This document shows positions 15,473 through 27,810 of a stretch of DNA of 64,000 nucleotides, piece after piece. Source of the DNA: Saccharum officinarum (taxonomy: Eukaryota; Streptophyta; Magnoliopsida; Poales; Poaceae). The translations under genes were made by a program, and so were the position numbers. The notes beneath the pieces were generated by a model. That model was not told the DNA's origin and made no database searches. It saw only the letters and a list, made by a program, of their open reading frames with translations. Each line of letters opens with the position of its first letter. The first letter of the stretch is position 1. Location of the stretch: the NCBI GenBank assembly GCA_020631735.1, contig CM036223.1, positions 13,269,356 through 13,333,355 on the forward strand. Direction: 5' to 3'.

Positions 15473-16837
15473 TCGCTTGCGCCGATTTGCTTTACCCGCC
15501 TACCTATCAAGCATTCACCTGTTGGCCTGTTGGTTACTCGAATTGAATCTCATTTAGACCTGTCTGAGGTTGAAACTTAAATCGAGCAGTAGTATCTATC
15601 ATATTGGTACCCCTGTTACTGAGTTGATGTGGTGCTGAGTTTAATTTTGTTTTCATATTCTTCTATCATTCTTGACGATTGCACCTTTTGGCCGTTTCAC
15701 TATCCTAGTATTGCATAATTGGATTAATTGCGTTCCTTAGCTATTGCTATCTCTTGATTATCCCTGGGGTGGCAACTGGCAAGGGAAATGCCCTGACCAC
15801 TTTACGTTTGCTTGATCATTTTGATTGCCACTAATGTCTTGAGATAGCTACTATTTAACCGTAATTCTTTGTATGCTAAATACTTGTTGACATAATTGTT
15901 TGTGATAAGGATTTCTACCATTTTGTTGTTGTTTTATTAATGGCTTGAGAGCAAATTGCTTGAGTTGGGTAGAATTGCTTTGCTTTGGCTGTAGTATCGT
16001 CATCTTATCATGCAAATTTGTGATCTCAGTGCCCCACCTAATGTAGTTGCTGATTGTGGTGCAGTCGTGTATCGCAAGAGTTTTTTTTTTTGTGATTGTT
16101 CTCAGCTGTTATTGCTGGTTTATTGTTTTGCTAATTACTGTAGTGTTGTTTTTTTATTGTGGTCTCAGTAGCCCACCTAATAATGCTTTGTTTGCTTTGG
16201 GTGTAGTATTGCTGGTTCATTATTTTGTGATTGTGCTGTGGTCGTAGATAGAATCGATTGCTTGTTTGCATGAGTCATGCTGAGTATAAATTATGGTACT
16301 ACCATTGATAAGTCATAGTTTGTCGTACAATTCTTTTTAGGTCAGAAGGATTGTTGGGGTTGGGTCCTGGGACGTTCATGGCTGCAATTCTTTTTGCAGT
16401 GTGTGGTTGCATTCTTTAGCCTTGTTTATACCATGTTTTTAGGGAGTATAATGGTTCAATGTGTTCAATTTTGTTCTGTTAGCCAGCGCAAGATGCAAAA
16501 GATGCTTTGTACTAGTCTCCATATGTGATTGTTCAAGTAGGTTGTTGAATTGCGTAGTGTATGGTCATTATTGATATTAGGTGTGCTGTTCTCATGAACT
16601 GAACCAGCATGTGGCCTATGGACACGATTTCTGTTTTTGGTGGGACTGAATTGAGTCATGTGCTCATGAAGACGTGACCAAACCTAACATTTGTGCCAGT
16701 TTTGAGTATTTCAAGTTCAGTGGAGTTGAGATCCTTCATGGAGTCTAAATCACACAGATTTACTGAATTCGTAGTCATTGTTTTACCTTGTTTTCTCTGT
16801 ACCTTCTGTGAATTGTGAATCCTCTCAATGTGATTAA
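15473..16837. other. RPS27a 3' flank, AT-rich, no gene seen
   Basis: 3' UTR followed by T-rich sequence. Repeated short words such as TTGCTGGTTTATTGTTTTG and TGTTTGCTTTGGGTGTAGTA near 15980-16230 suggest slippage or local duplication. No gene or identifiable transposon. Confidence 0.6.
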
Positions 16838-17175
16838 GGCCGTGTTTGGTTACACAGACTAAAATTTAGTCCGATGATGGGACATATGCATGGAGTACTA
16901 AATATAGACTATTTACGAAACTAAAAATATAGGGCGAGGATAATTTGCTAGACAAATTTTTAAGATTAATTAGTTGAAGATTAGCACTAATTGCTACAGT
17001 AAAAAATGTGCTAATGATGGGTTAATTAGGCTTAATAAATTCTTCTCGTGGTTTAGTCGTGGAATATGTAATTTGTTATTTTATTAGTATCCGAACACTT
17101 ATGGTCAAGCTCAGTCAACATTCGATATGACATGAACTAAAATTTAGCACCCCAAACCAAATATCCCTCTAAATT
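16838..17175. mobile_element. MITE-like element of the GGCCGTGTTTGG class
   Basis: Starts GGCCGTGTTTGGTTACACAG and ends with CCAAACCAAATATCCCT, giving imperfect inverted ends that include CTAAAATTTAGT / GAACTAAAATTTAGC. The internal words ATTGCTACAGTA, GGGTTAATTAGGCTTAATAA and TAATTTGCTAGACAA are those of a very abundant grass MITE family. Superfamily not assigned. Confidence 0.7.
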
Positions 17176-20100
17176 GGTCCCTTTTCGATTGTATAAACTC
17201 CATAAATGTCTACTTTGTTTGGCATGATTGGTTAGCAACCAGCAGGCACAGGTGAAACTGGCATGGCTGGATTTTATGCCGTTTGATTTGATGTGCCATT
17301 TGTAAGTTAGGCTGCGGAGCCCTGACAAGTTATATTGTCACTCGTATATGCTCTAGTTTCCCTTGGATCTTATGCACAGTTTGGCTACTTTGGTATGTGA
17401 ATTCACATATTCAAATGACTTGTTCTTGCAAATGCGATTTGATTTGGAACGGGGTTAGTGGCAGGTTTGTGCTGGACGTGTTTGGTTTGTTTGGTATTGG
17501 CTTTTGATTTGTTCTATCTTGTCCGTGGTGGCCTCTATTTGGTCTTTTGTAGTCCGTGGTGGCTTTGATATGACGAGTGACGGTTAGGACGACGTTCATG
17601 TTCAACTGTGCAAATTTCCCAAAGGCCTTGAAATTTGTGAAAATGTGCTGTTTCAAAGAACCTGGTAAAAGCTGATAATCGTGAGCAACGATCTGGATGG
17701 TCAACCTTTAACTTTGTATACATGTCCGCATGATCAACTTTGTACAGCACGACACGGGGTAATCAGCGCATCAAAATGTTTGATTTGTATAGGATTTACA
17801 TTTTGAATGAACACCCCAATTCATGGCATAGATTAGTGGGTTCATAAGGAAGAAATAATGACGCCGATGTTCCTCCCCGAGCCCACGGTCATGGTTAAGT
17901 CGGTCTCACCATGGCTTCGGAACCCATTTATCAGTGACATGGCAATGGCAACCGAGTCTCGACGAGGACGCCTGGCCAAAACCTCTTTTCTCTATGCTGT
18001 GGTGTCGGCACTCGGCGCTGGCGAACCTCCAATTCAAACGCCACCTATTGTGATTTGTAAGGTCCCGCGTTCCGGGCAAAGATCAGAGTTTTTTTTTTGA
18101 GCAAAATTAAATTTGCTGCTTCTAACTTGCGAATATATTTTAGGTTAGGTCAGGCTGTGGGATGCTGAAGAATTACTGTAACGATGTCCATTTGATGTGG
18201 AACGATCTTGTTCTCCCCCTCCCTAACCTCTGAGTTCCTGGTTTTACATAAGTGGGGGGAAATTTGATTTTTGCCAGTCTTTTTTTATCTGTATTTAATT
18301 TGAGTTTTGTCTACTACTAGGGAATACTAGCTACATTTGTTTGTCTAGTACTCCGTCCTAAAAAGATTGTGTTGTTCAGGTTTAAAGCTAGAACAACAGT
18401 CTTTTTGGACGAGTGGAGTACCCTTTATAAAAAAAATGAAATTACATATCTACTTCTAGGTTTGTCCTTATGTCATACTATTTTAACTTTGATTAAGTTT
18501 ATAGAAAATATAGTTATTATACCGAGTAAGTATATTGTAATTTTCTCATGGTTGTTAATGATATACTAATTTGGTGTCTTATATTTTGATAGTTATCCTA
18601 TAAATTCTGTAGCTAGATGTAGCTAACATAATTTCACTTAGAAAAGAATCTAGATGTAGCTATATTTTAAGATGAATAAATTGTATTTTCATGGATTGAC
18701 ATTTTGTAACAACTGGTGCGGTGGAAAGCTCCTCTTTTTCCACGACACTTTCTACGACTTACACGTAGGCCGGTAAAGAATTAAAAAAAAGTATCGTAGA
18801 AGCTAACTCTTTCAAAATCTTTCAACATTTTTCGCAAAATGTGTCCTATTGGTGATGTAGGCGTGCCTGCGGCTTGCCATCCTAGCGACAAACATGAAGG
18901 AAATGTCTTCTTTTGTAACAAACAAATAATATGGATAACACGTAATCACGTATACATTAATATACATGGCTTCCAACTTCAAGTTGGTGCAAGGACACTG
19001 AACACGCTAGGATGCCCCATTTCGGGACTTGAGTATCGGTATATAGCTTAAAAAAAATTATTGTAGCGCTAAAGAACTTTCGGTAGTATACACTTTCTTT
19101 TGCTGCTCTAGGTGTCTTTGGGACTGCTATGGTAATCTTAGGATTAACTACGTGTCCTTGTAATGTTTCAAACTCTATTTCCCTTAATGGAATAAGTATC
19201 TCAATGGTACGGTCACGAAAAAAAAGAATTTTAAGGGGAGAGAAAGAAAAGCGCAAGAAATATTATTTTCTTCGTTGTTGCAAAGTCAATCAATCAAGCA
19301 CCACTATCAAGGTGGTGTTCCTAGTACTCTATGCTCTACCATATGGCATCCATGCTTAGGACACCTTCAATATTAGAATTGACTTGCTAGCTCATATGAA
19401 CTTAAAAAAAGATAAAAATGGAGTAATCTAACATGCTAGTACCAAAAAAAAATGTATAAACATAAACACGTGAATTATAGAAAAATGTATGAGTTTAACT
19501 CTTCATGAAAAGTTAACTTATCCTTTTATCTTCTTATTGAATAAAATATTCTATGAGCTAGTCGTTTTAGGGCATCTTTAGTGTGCGTTCCAAAAGCGGT
19601 GCCAAGTGGAGAGAGAAGCCTCTACCAAACATTCGAGTGCAGAGGTGTAAAGGAGAAAGCTTTGCATATGTGCAAAAACCTTACCTACGGGTGCAAACGA
19701 TTAAAAACTTATTTCATTCACTGAAGAGTGCCTACCAATTGAGCTAGCAAGTTGATGGAATTTTGAATGGAAGAGTATGTAGTTGGCAATGTGAGTTCCA
19801 TAGCAAGATGCTAACCTGTTTACACACGTCGAAGAAATAAGCTAAGCAAAGCACCACATAACATGATAGACCTTAACCTATCTCTTTCAACAATACGTTG
19901 AAGTTACTTGGAGGGCAGCTCCAACCGTGACTTATAAGCTAGCTTTACATACTTAATTTTATATTTTAATAGAAGAGAGAGAAAAACTGTCTTTTGATGA
20001 AGAGCTAGTCCTGTACACATATTTCAAGTTTATTTGAGGTTGTCATGTGGGCCTAGTTATATTACGATCAAAGATAAAAATTAACATCATTAAAGAGGTT

Positions 20101-20456
20101 GTCTTAGAGCTGGCAACTGGCTCGTAATGTGAGCTCTAATAGTTCAGTATACATGGTTAACCCAACCAAGTCAACACAAATAACAAAGTTCTAGCTAATC
20201 AACACAATCTATGATTAAATCTTTAAAATTTAACCAAATTTCATGCTTCAAAAATCAGGTAGCCACAAAAACTTCAATCAGTTGCCTTTTCAATTGTTTT
20301 TTCTCCTGCTCTTCCAACTGGAGGTCAGGAATCCATCAGCTTGGAGGGAAATGCTTACGTGGCAAAGCCCAAGCCAATTGGCACCTCTCCGGATTCCAAA
20401 TAAACAACCACCCCACGTTACCGCCACGTAACAACTCCCCCAATCAGTCGGCCGGC
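17176..20456. other. Intergenic region before the CRSH gene
   Basis: No supported gene. An 80-codon frame at 17858-18100 sits in slightly more GC-rich sequence but matches nothing I know. A small Stowaway-like element lies at 18351-18418. The rest is AT-rich with many short A/T runs. The CRSH 5' UTR probably lies in the last 100 bp. Confidence 0.55.
18351..18418. mobile_element. Deleted Stowaway-like MITE
   Basis: Begins CTCCGTCCTAAAAAG after a TA and ends with CTTTTTGGACGAGTGGAG before a TA. These are the TA target duplication and CTCCxTCC ends of grass Stowaway (Tc1/mariner) elements. Only 68 bp long, so probably an internally deleted copy. Confidence 0.6.
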
Positions 20457-23089
20457 ATGGCGACCGCCACTGCCGCCACCGTCCCCGCCGGCGGCCGCCC
20501 GTACCGCCGCGCCCGCAGTCGCTGCGGCCCACCGCGCCTGCACCGCCTGCGCTTCCCGGCCGCAGCCGCGGCCGCGGCCGCTGCCGCTTCGTCTTCCCCG
20601 CCCGCCCCGTCGTCGTCCACGCTGCCGCCGCTGCCAGCAGACGGAGGCGGGCGGCTGGTGGCGGAGCTGGTGTGCGCGTTCAACGAGCTCACGGAGCGGA
20701 TGGGGGAGGACCTGGCGACGTCCTCCTCGTCGCGCCTGCTCTTCCGCGCGCTGAAGCTGGCGCTCCCCGCCCTCCGCGACGTGGACGGCGGCCGGGCACT
20801 CGCGAGCGCGCTCGCCGTCGGCGCGACCCTCGCTGACCTTCAGGTAACGTGCCATAGCTGAATGCCACCTCCTCCGTACCGTTTTTGGTGCAAAAGTTTT
20901 CTTTGGAGTACAGGGTTGGGTTTGTTTGTTATCTGATGATCTGAAGTCAGCCTCTTATTTTTGGGTCTCTTGGCTCCAGTTCTTCTTTTATTGTGTAAAA
21001 CTTGGATATTGGAACAAGAATTATAGCTTATCTAACAAACGAGTGTTAGCTTAATTTTCCAAGTTTGGTGTAATGTATAGGTATTTCATTCTGAGATGAT
21101 TCATGGATAGGATTTAGGCATTATGATCGTTCCAACAAGCCATCAACATATACATTATCTGTCTCTTAAATGAGTGAAAACTTTCTGATAGAGAGCATGC
21201 ATTAGCTTGTTGACTAACACATGTTTCCTCAATGTTATGGTACAGATTACTCTGTTCACTTAACAAAGTTAATATACTTCCGTTTCCCAATGAAATAAGG
21301 GGCCTCTCTTGAATCAGAACTCATATTTCCTGCGTTTCGTAAATTGCACATCACCCCCACCCCCACCCCCCCACAAGCTCTCAAATCTTACCAGGCTTTT
21401 GAATTGAGTGTTGGAAACAGATGGATGCTGAAGTCATATCAGCCGGCATACTAAGAGAAGCATTAGATGCAGGAGCTGTAAGCATGAGGGATGTAAAAAC
21501 TCAGATTGGGATCAGCACAGCTCATTTGCTGCATGACAGCTTAAGGATTAAGCATGCTCCTTCGAAGCTTGACGTATTGGATGATGAAAGTGCAAGCGCA
21601 TTGAGAAGGTTTATTCTTTCATACTATGACATCAGGGCAGTGATATTGGAGATTGCACTGAAGCTTGATATGATGAGACACCTTGATTACCTCCCTAAGT
21701 ATCTTCAGCAGATAAAATCTCTTGAAGTCATGAAGATATATGCCCCACTTGCACATGCTGTTGGAGCGGGTAATCTATCACTGGAACTAGAGGATCTTTC
21801 ATTTCGTTACTTGTTTCCTCATTCGTATGACCATGTTGATCAGTGGTTGAGAAGCCAAGAAACTGACTGCAAGGCCATAATAAATTTGTATAAGGAGCAG
21901 TTGCTTCAAGCACTGCAGGCTGATAATGAGTTACAGAGGATTGTACAAGACATTTCAATTCAAGGGAGGTACAAAAGCCGTTTCAGTACTATGAAGAAGC
22001 TAGTAAAAGATGGGCGAAAACCAGAAGAAGTTAAAGACATACTAGGTTTGCGGGTAATCTTGGAGCCTCGATGTGATGACAATTCATCTGATTGGGGTCC
22101 TAGGGCATTTTACAGGACACATGAAATTATTCAAGCTATGTGGAAGGAAGTGCCGGGTAGAACAAAAGATTATATAACTCACCCAAAAAGAAACGGTTAC
22201 CAGAGCTTGCATGTGGCCATCGATGTCAGTGAACCTGGGAAGGTGAGGCCACTAATGGAGATACAGATACGCACCAAGGAGATGCATAGGTTTGCTGTTG
22301 GTGGAGATGCATCTCACTCTCTCTACAAAGGTGGTCTTACTGATCCCGAAGAGGTAAAAAACTAGCCTAGTTCTAGTTCTGCTCCTTCTATCACATTACA
22401 CTCAATTCTTGGATTTAGCAAGTTTTGAAAGTTAGCTTTTGACATAAACAAGTGTTTTTCGATGACAAGTTGACAACAGAAATGGAAAACTCTGTACTAA
22501 ACTGAATGATGTTATATGGGTATTGCTTAGAACCACCATTCCTTGTTATGTTGTCCAGGCTAAAAGGCTCAAGACTATTATGTTGGCTGCAGCGGAGTTA
22601 GCAGCTCTGCGCCTACGAGACCTACCAGGCAGTGATCGTGGAGTTGGGAACTGCAAGAACCCGGCTTTCTGTCAGCTTGACAAAAATGGGGATGGGAGAA
22701 TCAGCATCGAGGAGCTGACTGAGGTGATGGAGGATCTAGGTGCTGGAGGCGAAGACGCAACAGAGCTCATGCATCTTCTTGACGCAAACAGTGACGGCTC
22801 CTTGAGCTCTGACGAATTCGAGTCATTCCAGAGACAGGTAGTTTTAAGTTACATATGTGCAGTGATCATTTAGTTTAGGTACATAATTGTGAAACTGGCC
22901 TTGAGGGAGGAAGTGAGATTTTGATATCCTGTACATGTCTTTTTTTATCAGATTGAAATGATGAGAAACTTGGAGGACGATGATGATCACTACAGGAAGA
23001 TTTTGAAGGAGAAGCTGCACACAATCGACAGTGCGGGTCTTATTCATGTCTATCGCAAGGAGCTCAGTGACAAGCTACTTGTGGGCTGA
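20457..23089 (+). CDS. Calcium-activated RelA/SpoT homologue, plastid (p)ppGpp synthetase (CRSH)
   Basis: Makes (p)ppGpp in plastids in response to Ca2+. Exons 20457-20843, 21421-22353, 22559-22837, 22952-23089; all GT-AG, phase 0, 578 residues, close to known plant CRSH length. Residues 1-60 form an Ala/Arg/Ser-rich plastid transit peptide with a poly-Ala run. The synthetase domain is in exon 2: RYKSRFSTMKKLVKDGRKPE near 312, DILGLRVIL, HPKRNGYQSLHVAI near 384, and EIQIRTKEMHRFAVGGDASH. The region equivalent to the HD hydrolase lacks the His-Asp motif (HLLHDSLRI, KLDMMRHL), as known for this subfamily, so hydrolysis is not expected. Two EF-hands lie in exon 3: DKNGDGRISIEE near 480 and DANSDGSLSSDE near 515. 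The start is the first ATG of the GC-rich exon. No lesion seen. Confidence 0.95.
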
Positions 23090-24312
23090 CCTGGAACTCA
23101 ACACAACCTACCAAACCGAACAGCCATCTTACTGAAGTTTTGCATGTATACCGCACCGAGAAGTGACCCGACCCGAGCGATGATTTGTAAATAGTCGTCG
23201 AATGTACATGGTATCGTATATGATTGAGAAAAATGAGGGGTTGGCTGAATGTGGATGGTGTTGTATATGATTCAAAAAAGGGGCGGGCTGTAATACTCGC
23301 TGAATTATATGATCCAGAAAAAGGAGGTGCTGTTTGTTGAGTTCTTTGTTGATTTTTTTAGCTTGGTACTGAAACCGGAGTGGTGATTCAGAATTCAAGG
23401 GTTCTATAGAAGAAAAACTTATTTAACTTAGTATCCAGGAAAACAGCAGGAAAAGGAGATGGTGCACAGAAAGGTATAGTACAGCGAAAAGATTCATAAT
23501 TGTAGAGCACTATTTGTTTTTCACTGCAAAATAAAACATCATGTAGACCTTATATGTTAAATGTAATATTTGTGTCTAAAAGGACATGTCAGTAACTGAA
23601 AACCAGTGGAAAATTCTTTGATAATATGTTGACACGCAATTAATTCCTGATCAGCAACAAGAAAGGTAGCCATAAAGATGGCATCATCTGCATTGACATT
23701 AGGGAATACTACCTTGTTTTTTTTAAAGTAATTAGGGGTAATTAGGGAATACGACCTTATTGTCACTGATACCAAGAATCCATGATCTCTAGATCCAGAA
23801 CCTTTTTGATGGAAACTAATACTTGAATTTATATAAATGTGTTGCATCAACTTGCACCAGTTGCTCTGTTTTCATAGACCAGAGGTTAAAAATCTTTGGA
23901 AAAAACAATTGATCCTAGTCTATCTAATGCTGGTGTTGTGTCAAGGGCTCCGGTTGTAAGTTGTCCATTCTGTGTGCAATGAAAATGGGAGCAATCTCGT
24001 GCCATCTCAGTTTCGTTAAAAACAAATTCTGGGTAAAGTCAGGTGCAGGTACTTGCATTGTTTGACCAAGCTTACAGGTATTATTTGTAATTTCTTCAGT
24101 TTTAATTGTCGTTCCCTGTTGTAACTTTCTAGAGCAAGGAAATCACTATGATCCTGAGGAAGCATCAATATTGCAATGGTTCTGGGTTTCCAATGGGCAT
24201 CAGTATTCCACAGATACAGTAGAGAGATACTTATTGCATCACACATTGACACATATTCACACTAATTAACTAGACATCATCACTATGCACACTGACACAC
24301 ATACACTGAGAA
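23090..24312. other. Intergenic between convergent CRSH and peroxidase genes
   Basis: Contains the CRSH 3' UTR (AT-rich, about 300 bp). A local duplication of GGTTGGCTGAATGTGGATGG-like and GATTCAAAAAAGG/GATCCAGAAAAAGG words lies near 23220-23330. Otherwise nothing I can annotate. Confidence 0.6.
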
Positions 24313-27300
24313 TCAGTTTGCAGCCAATCCAGTGGATCCTGCAGAAGAACCTTGCCAGGTAAGGAGACGATGAACGCCAGCGGCGGCGGCGGCGGCGGCG
24401 GCAGAGGTGGCTTTAAGAGGGTTGATGATCCTGCAGTTGCGCCTGATCTCGCCCTGCGTCCCGGTGAGCACCTCGATCTGCCCCATCTTGACCATGGATC
24501 TCGCGAACTTGATCTTCCAGGTCGCCTCGCTGCGCACGAAGGAGTCCACCAGCGCCTTCATCGTCGCGTCGGTCAGCAGCGCCGCGTCCGACTTGAAGAG
24601 GCCCAGGTTGTTGGTGAGGCCGACGTAGTACTTGTTGTCGAGCTTCGTCGGCGTGATGAGGTCCATGGACGTCGTCGTCGTCGGGAAGAACTGGCCGCTG
24701 TTGGGCGGGCAGATGCTCTTGAGCAGCAATGCGTAAGCCTTGCTCAGTGCCGGATCAATCTGTTCATGTTCATGCGTGTGCCAATGAAATCTTCAGCATT
24801 ATCCTAGTTCTTGGAGATGGAATAATGGAAGTGCTGCCATGCTGCTTAGTGCTTACCCCGTCAGGTGAGCCGCTGAAGTTGTAGAGCCGGTCGACGGGGC
24901 CGTTGGTGGCCACGGGGCCGGTGAAGCTGCTGCAGTGGGAGACGCCGATGGTGTGGGCGCCGGAGAGGACGACCATGTCCTCGAGGCTGAGGCTCTTGTT
25001 GGCGAACATGCGCACCAGCGTGGTGGCGTTGGCGAACGGCGGGGGCAGGTCGCCCGTTTGGTTGGCAAGGGAGATCCGGCCGTCGCGGCGTCCGGCCGGC
25101 ACCTGGTAGCCGAGGCCGCCGGCGAGCACGACGCTGTCCCGCGCCGCGAAGGCGAGGATGTCGGCGCAGGAGACCACGCCGGGGCAGCGCGCCTCCAGGG
25201 CGGCCTTGGCGCGGTCAACCACCTCGAAGAACCGGAGGCTGGGATTGTTGGGGACCGCGTCCTTCTCCGCTTTATTGGTGGGCGTGGAGTCGATCAGGAC
25301 GGAGCCGTCACAGCCCTACAAGTTGCAAGTTTAGGTGTCACTTTGGTGAAGTGCTCATTACTTGTTACTTTGAATTTTGCTTTTACGGGGAGTTGGTTTC
25401 GCTAGAATGCCGTTAAATTTGTGGGCTTCGTTAGATTACTCTTATAAAATAAGTGCTTCACGCTACTTTGCCATATCATAATTTTTTTGCAACTTTATAA
25501 ATTTCTGAGCCCATTGCTTGAGCTGGCGCGACCGTTTTGCCCCTACCTCCTTCTATCTTACCCTCGTGCTCCCTCTTCTCACGGTGACGACATTTTCTTC
25601 TTTCTCTCCCGTTCTTTCTCCGTCTCGACCGGTGTTCAGGCAGAGCCCGATGCCGCCCACCGCCGCCCACTGGCCGTGTGCCACCAGGCGTGCCGCCCGT
25701 CCCTGTGTCCCGCCGCTCCCTACGCGTCGCCCTAGACCAACCCTACAGCTGTCTGCTCGCGCCGTCGGCCAGCGGCCAGGCTGGGTCGTCCCCAGGCGAA
25801 GGCTCCCGCAGTCCAGGACGCGCGCCCGCCTCCGAAGCCTCAGCCGCGACAGCATCCTCTCCCCAGAACTAAGGTGAGGCTTGAAGGCGCCCGTATCCAG
25901 GATTGATTTGTGGATTTTTTTCTCGAATACGCAAGAGTGTTGCGTATCATTGTATTAAGTAGGGAATAGAGGTTTTGTACAGTGCACCGGCCAAGGCCAG
26001 GCTCGAGCTGTTGTTTACATTGAGATCTCGGTGAGTAGCGGACTAAACCCCCCCCCCCCCCCCCCCGAAGCTAGACTCCCTAAGTTCTTTGCTCCAGCTT
26101 GGATCCACAGGTCGGCCTCCGCCTTGATGAGCAGGATATCGTTTACCAAGGTCGTGGCATCCTTGAAGCAACGGGCGTTCCTCTCTTTCCACAATTGCCA
26201 AGAGACCAGCGCGAATAGCGAGTCGATGCCCTTTCGCTGGTGGCCGTGCCAGCCCCGGCGAACTCGCCTCCACCAAGCTAGGACTGACAGCGCTGGTGCC
26301 GGTAGGTCATGTCCTAGGGTTCGGCAGATGTGGAACCAAACCTCCCTGGAGTAAGGGCAGCTGCACAAGATGTGGTCTATCATCTCCGACACAAGATTTG
26401 TGGATTCAGTGGGTAAAGTGTTAACTTAGGGTTTTACAGGAGTAAGAAACAGTGATTCTCTTATGTGCTTGTGCTATGGATTGCAATCGGAGTGATCTAG
26501 TTACTGGGTATGTATCATTATTTACTCTTTGTTGTACAAATATATCTAACTACGACTAGTTGTATGGCATGCGTGTAGTGTTCTAACTCTGTAATGGGTG
26601 TTTTTTTAGGCTCTGTAATGGGCAAAATGACTTGAATTACCAGTATGGATGGAGTATAAAATATATGTAATAATCATCGCCTAAAAGAAAACTAAATTTA
26701 TGCACATGAATTTTAGCAAATCCCATTTTCTTGTTTGCCCATATTAAATAGCTTCGATAGTCACCCCAGTATACAATCTTAATGACATAAACAAGATTTG
26801 AACACCTAGAAAACAATATGTCCACCTCATAAACAAGACTTGAACTCCGGGAAGGAATATGTACCCTTGGAAAGGCTTTAGGACTTGTTTGATAGAGATC
26901 TTGTTTCTATGGCAAAGTGATTCTATATCGTGATTGCGGGAAAGAATTATTTGAAATAATCACTACTACAAAAGGATTTTCAGCAACAACAGGTTCTTTT
27001 GGGCAGAGCGCCTCCCAAGATGAGGCGGCTCCAACCCCACTCGTCTCTAAAAATATATTTTCAGAGGTGGCTGGTGTTACCAGCCGTATCTGAAAACATG
27101 GGGATTTGTTTGAAGATGAATTTGTAGAGGCGGCTGGTATTGGATTAGAGGGGACACAGAGGCAGAGATGCGGACTCTCAGGAGAAGTCCAAAAAATAAG
27201 ATTTTTTTTCATTCCACACGAATCCAATGAATTGATGGTGATGAAACACAGCGTATAAAGTGGAGGTACTCTCACCCATTATAAACACAACATATAAATC

Positions 27301-27353
27301 ATTTTGTCTTTTTTTAATACATAGCTTTTGTTATATACTTAGATGTAGGCTCT

Positions 27354-27435
<82 letters not shown>

Positions 27436-27810
27436 AAATTGTGTATCTAAAAAATGTAAAACAAATTATAATTTAGAATGAAAAAAGTATATATTTTCTG
27501 AAGTACTTTATGCCCAACTCTAAAAGAACATTTGTTTGGAATAACTAGTGTGTAAAATCGTTTGATCATGTGTACTTACTCTGACAAAGCAGTCATGGAA
27601 GTGCATGCGGATGAGTGCCGGAGCAACGCCGGAGTTGTTCCTGAACGCGGCGGCCACGGTCTGCTGCACGATGGTCTCGGCGGAGGGGCACGTCCTCCTG
27701 TAGAAGCCGACGTCGAGGCAGGCGGCGGCGGTGGCCGAGAGAAGCGACGCCGCCAGGATGACGACGGTGGCGAAGAAGCTTAAGCACCGGTGATTATTCG
27801 TCATATGCAT
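24313..27810 (-). CDS. Class III secretory peroxidase
   Basis: Haem peroxidase of the plant secretory pathway, using H2O2 on phenolics in wall or vacuole. Exons on the minus strand: 27810-27580, 25315-24857, 24759-24313; borders are GT-AG and phase 0, 378 residues. Signal peptide 1-30 ([19 protein letters not shown]). The distal site is [15 protein letters not shown] with Arg68 and His72. The proximal haem ligand is His198 in [12 protein letters not shown]. Conserved [18 protein letters not shown] and DNKYY are present, as are the disulfide cysteines. After the usual end (RRNCRIINP) the frame continues 33 residues with an Ala run from a GCC repeat, longer than most relatives. Intron 1 is 2.26 kb and holds a LINE, a CACTA piece and a TA microsatellite. 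The start is the first of two nearby ATGs (MHM). Confidence 0.92.
25905..26406 (-). mobile_element. 5'-truncated LINE insertion with 12-bp target duplication
   Basis: Flanked by perfect direct repeats GATTTGTGGATT at 25905-25916 and 26395-26406. Read on the minus strand, the 478-bp insert encodes the last part of a plant LINE polyprotein ([33 protein letters not shown]), then a short 3' UTR ending GCGTATTCGAG followed by a short A-run. A 19-C run at 26048-26066 sits just after the frame. It lies in intron 1 of the peroxidase gene. Confidence 0.9.
26961..27275. mobile_element. CACTA (En/Spm-type) transposon terminal fragment
   Basis: Starts CACTACTACAAAAGGATTTT, the diagnostic CACTA terminus, followed by the GGCGGCT / AGAGGCGGCTGGTATTGG words frequent in grass CACTA ends. 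The opposite CTTTTGTAGTAGTG terminus is not found before the peroxidase exon, so this is a truncated or solo end. Located in peroxidase intron 1. Confidence 0.7.
27356..27433. repeat. (TA)n microsatellite
   Basis: An uninterrupted run of roughly 39 TA units in peroxidase intron 1, about 150 bp from exon 1. Likely variable in length and prone to sequencing error. Confidence 0.95.

Noticed and set aside
17858..18100. 80-codon frame considered as a small gene
   Set aside because: No recognisable motif, no promoter or splice context, and no supporting conservation visible.
25518..25877. 119-codon plus-strand frame in peroxidase intron 1
   Set aside because: Pro/Arg-rich translation of GC-rich DNA without family match; equally open on the other strand.
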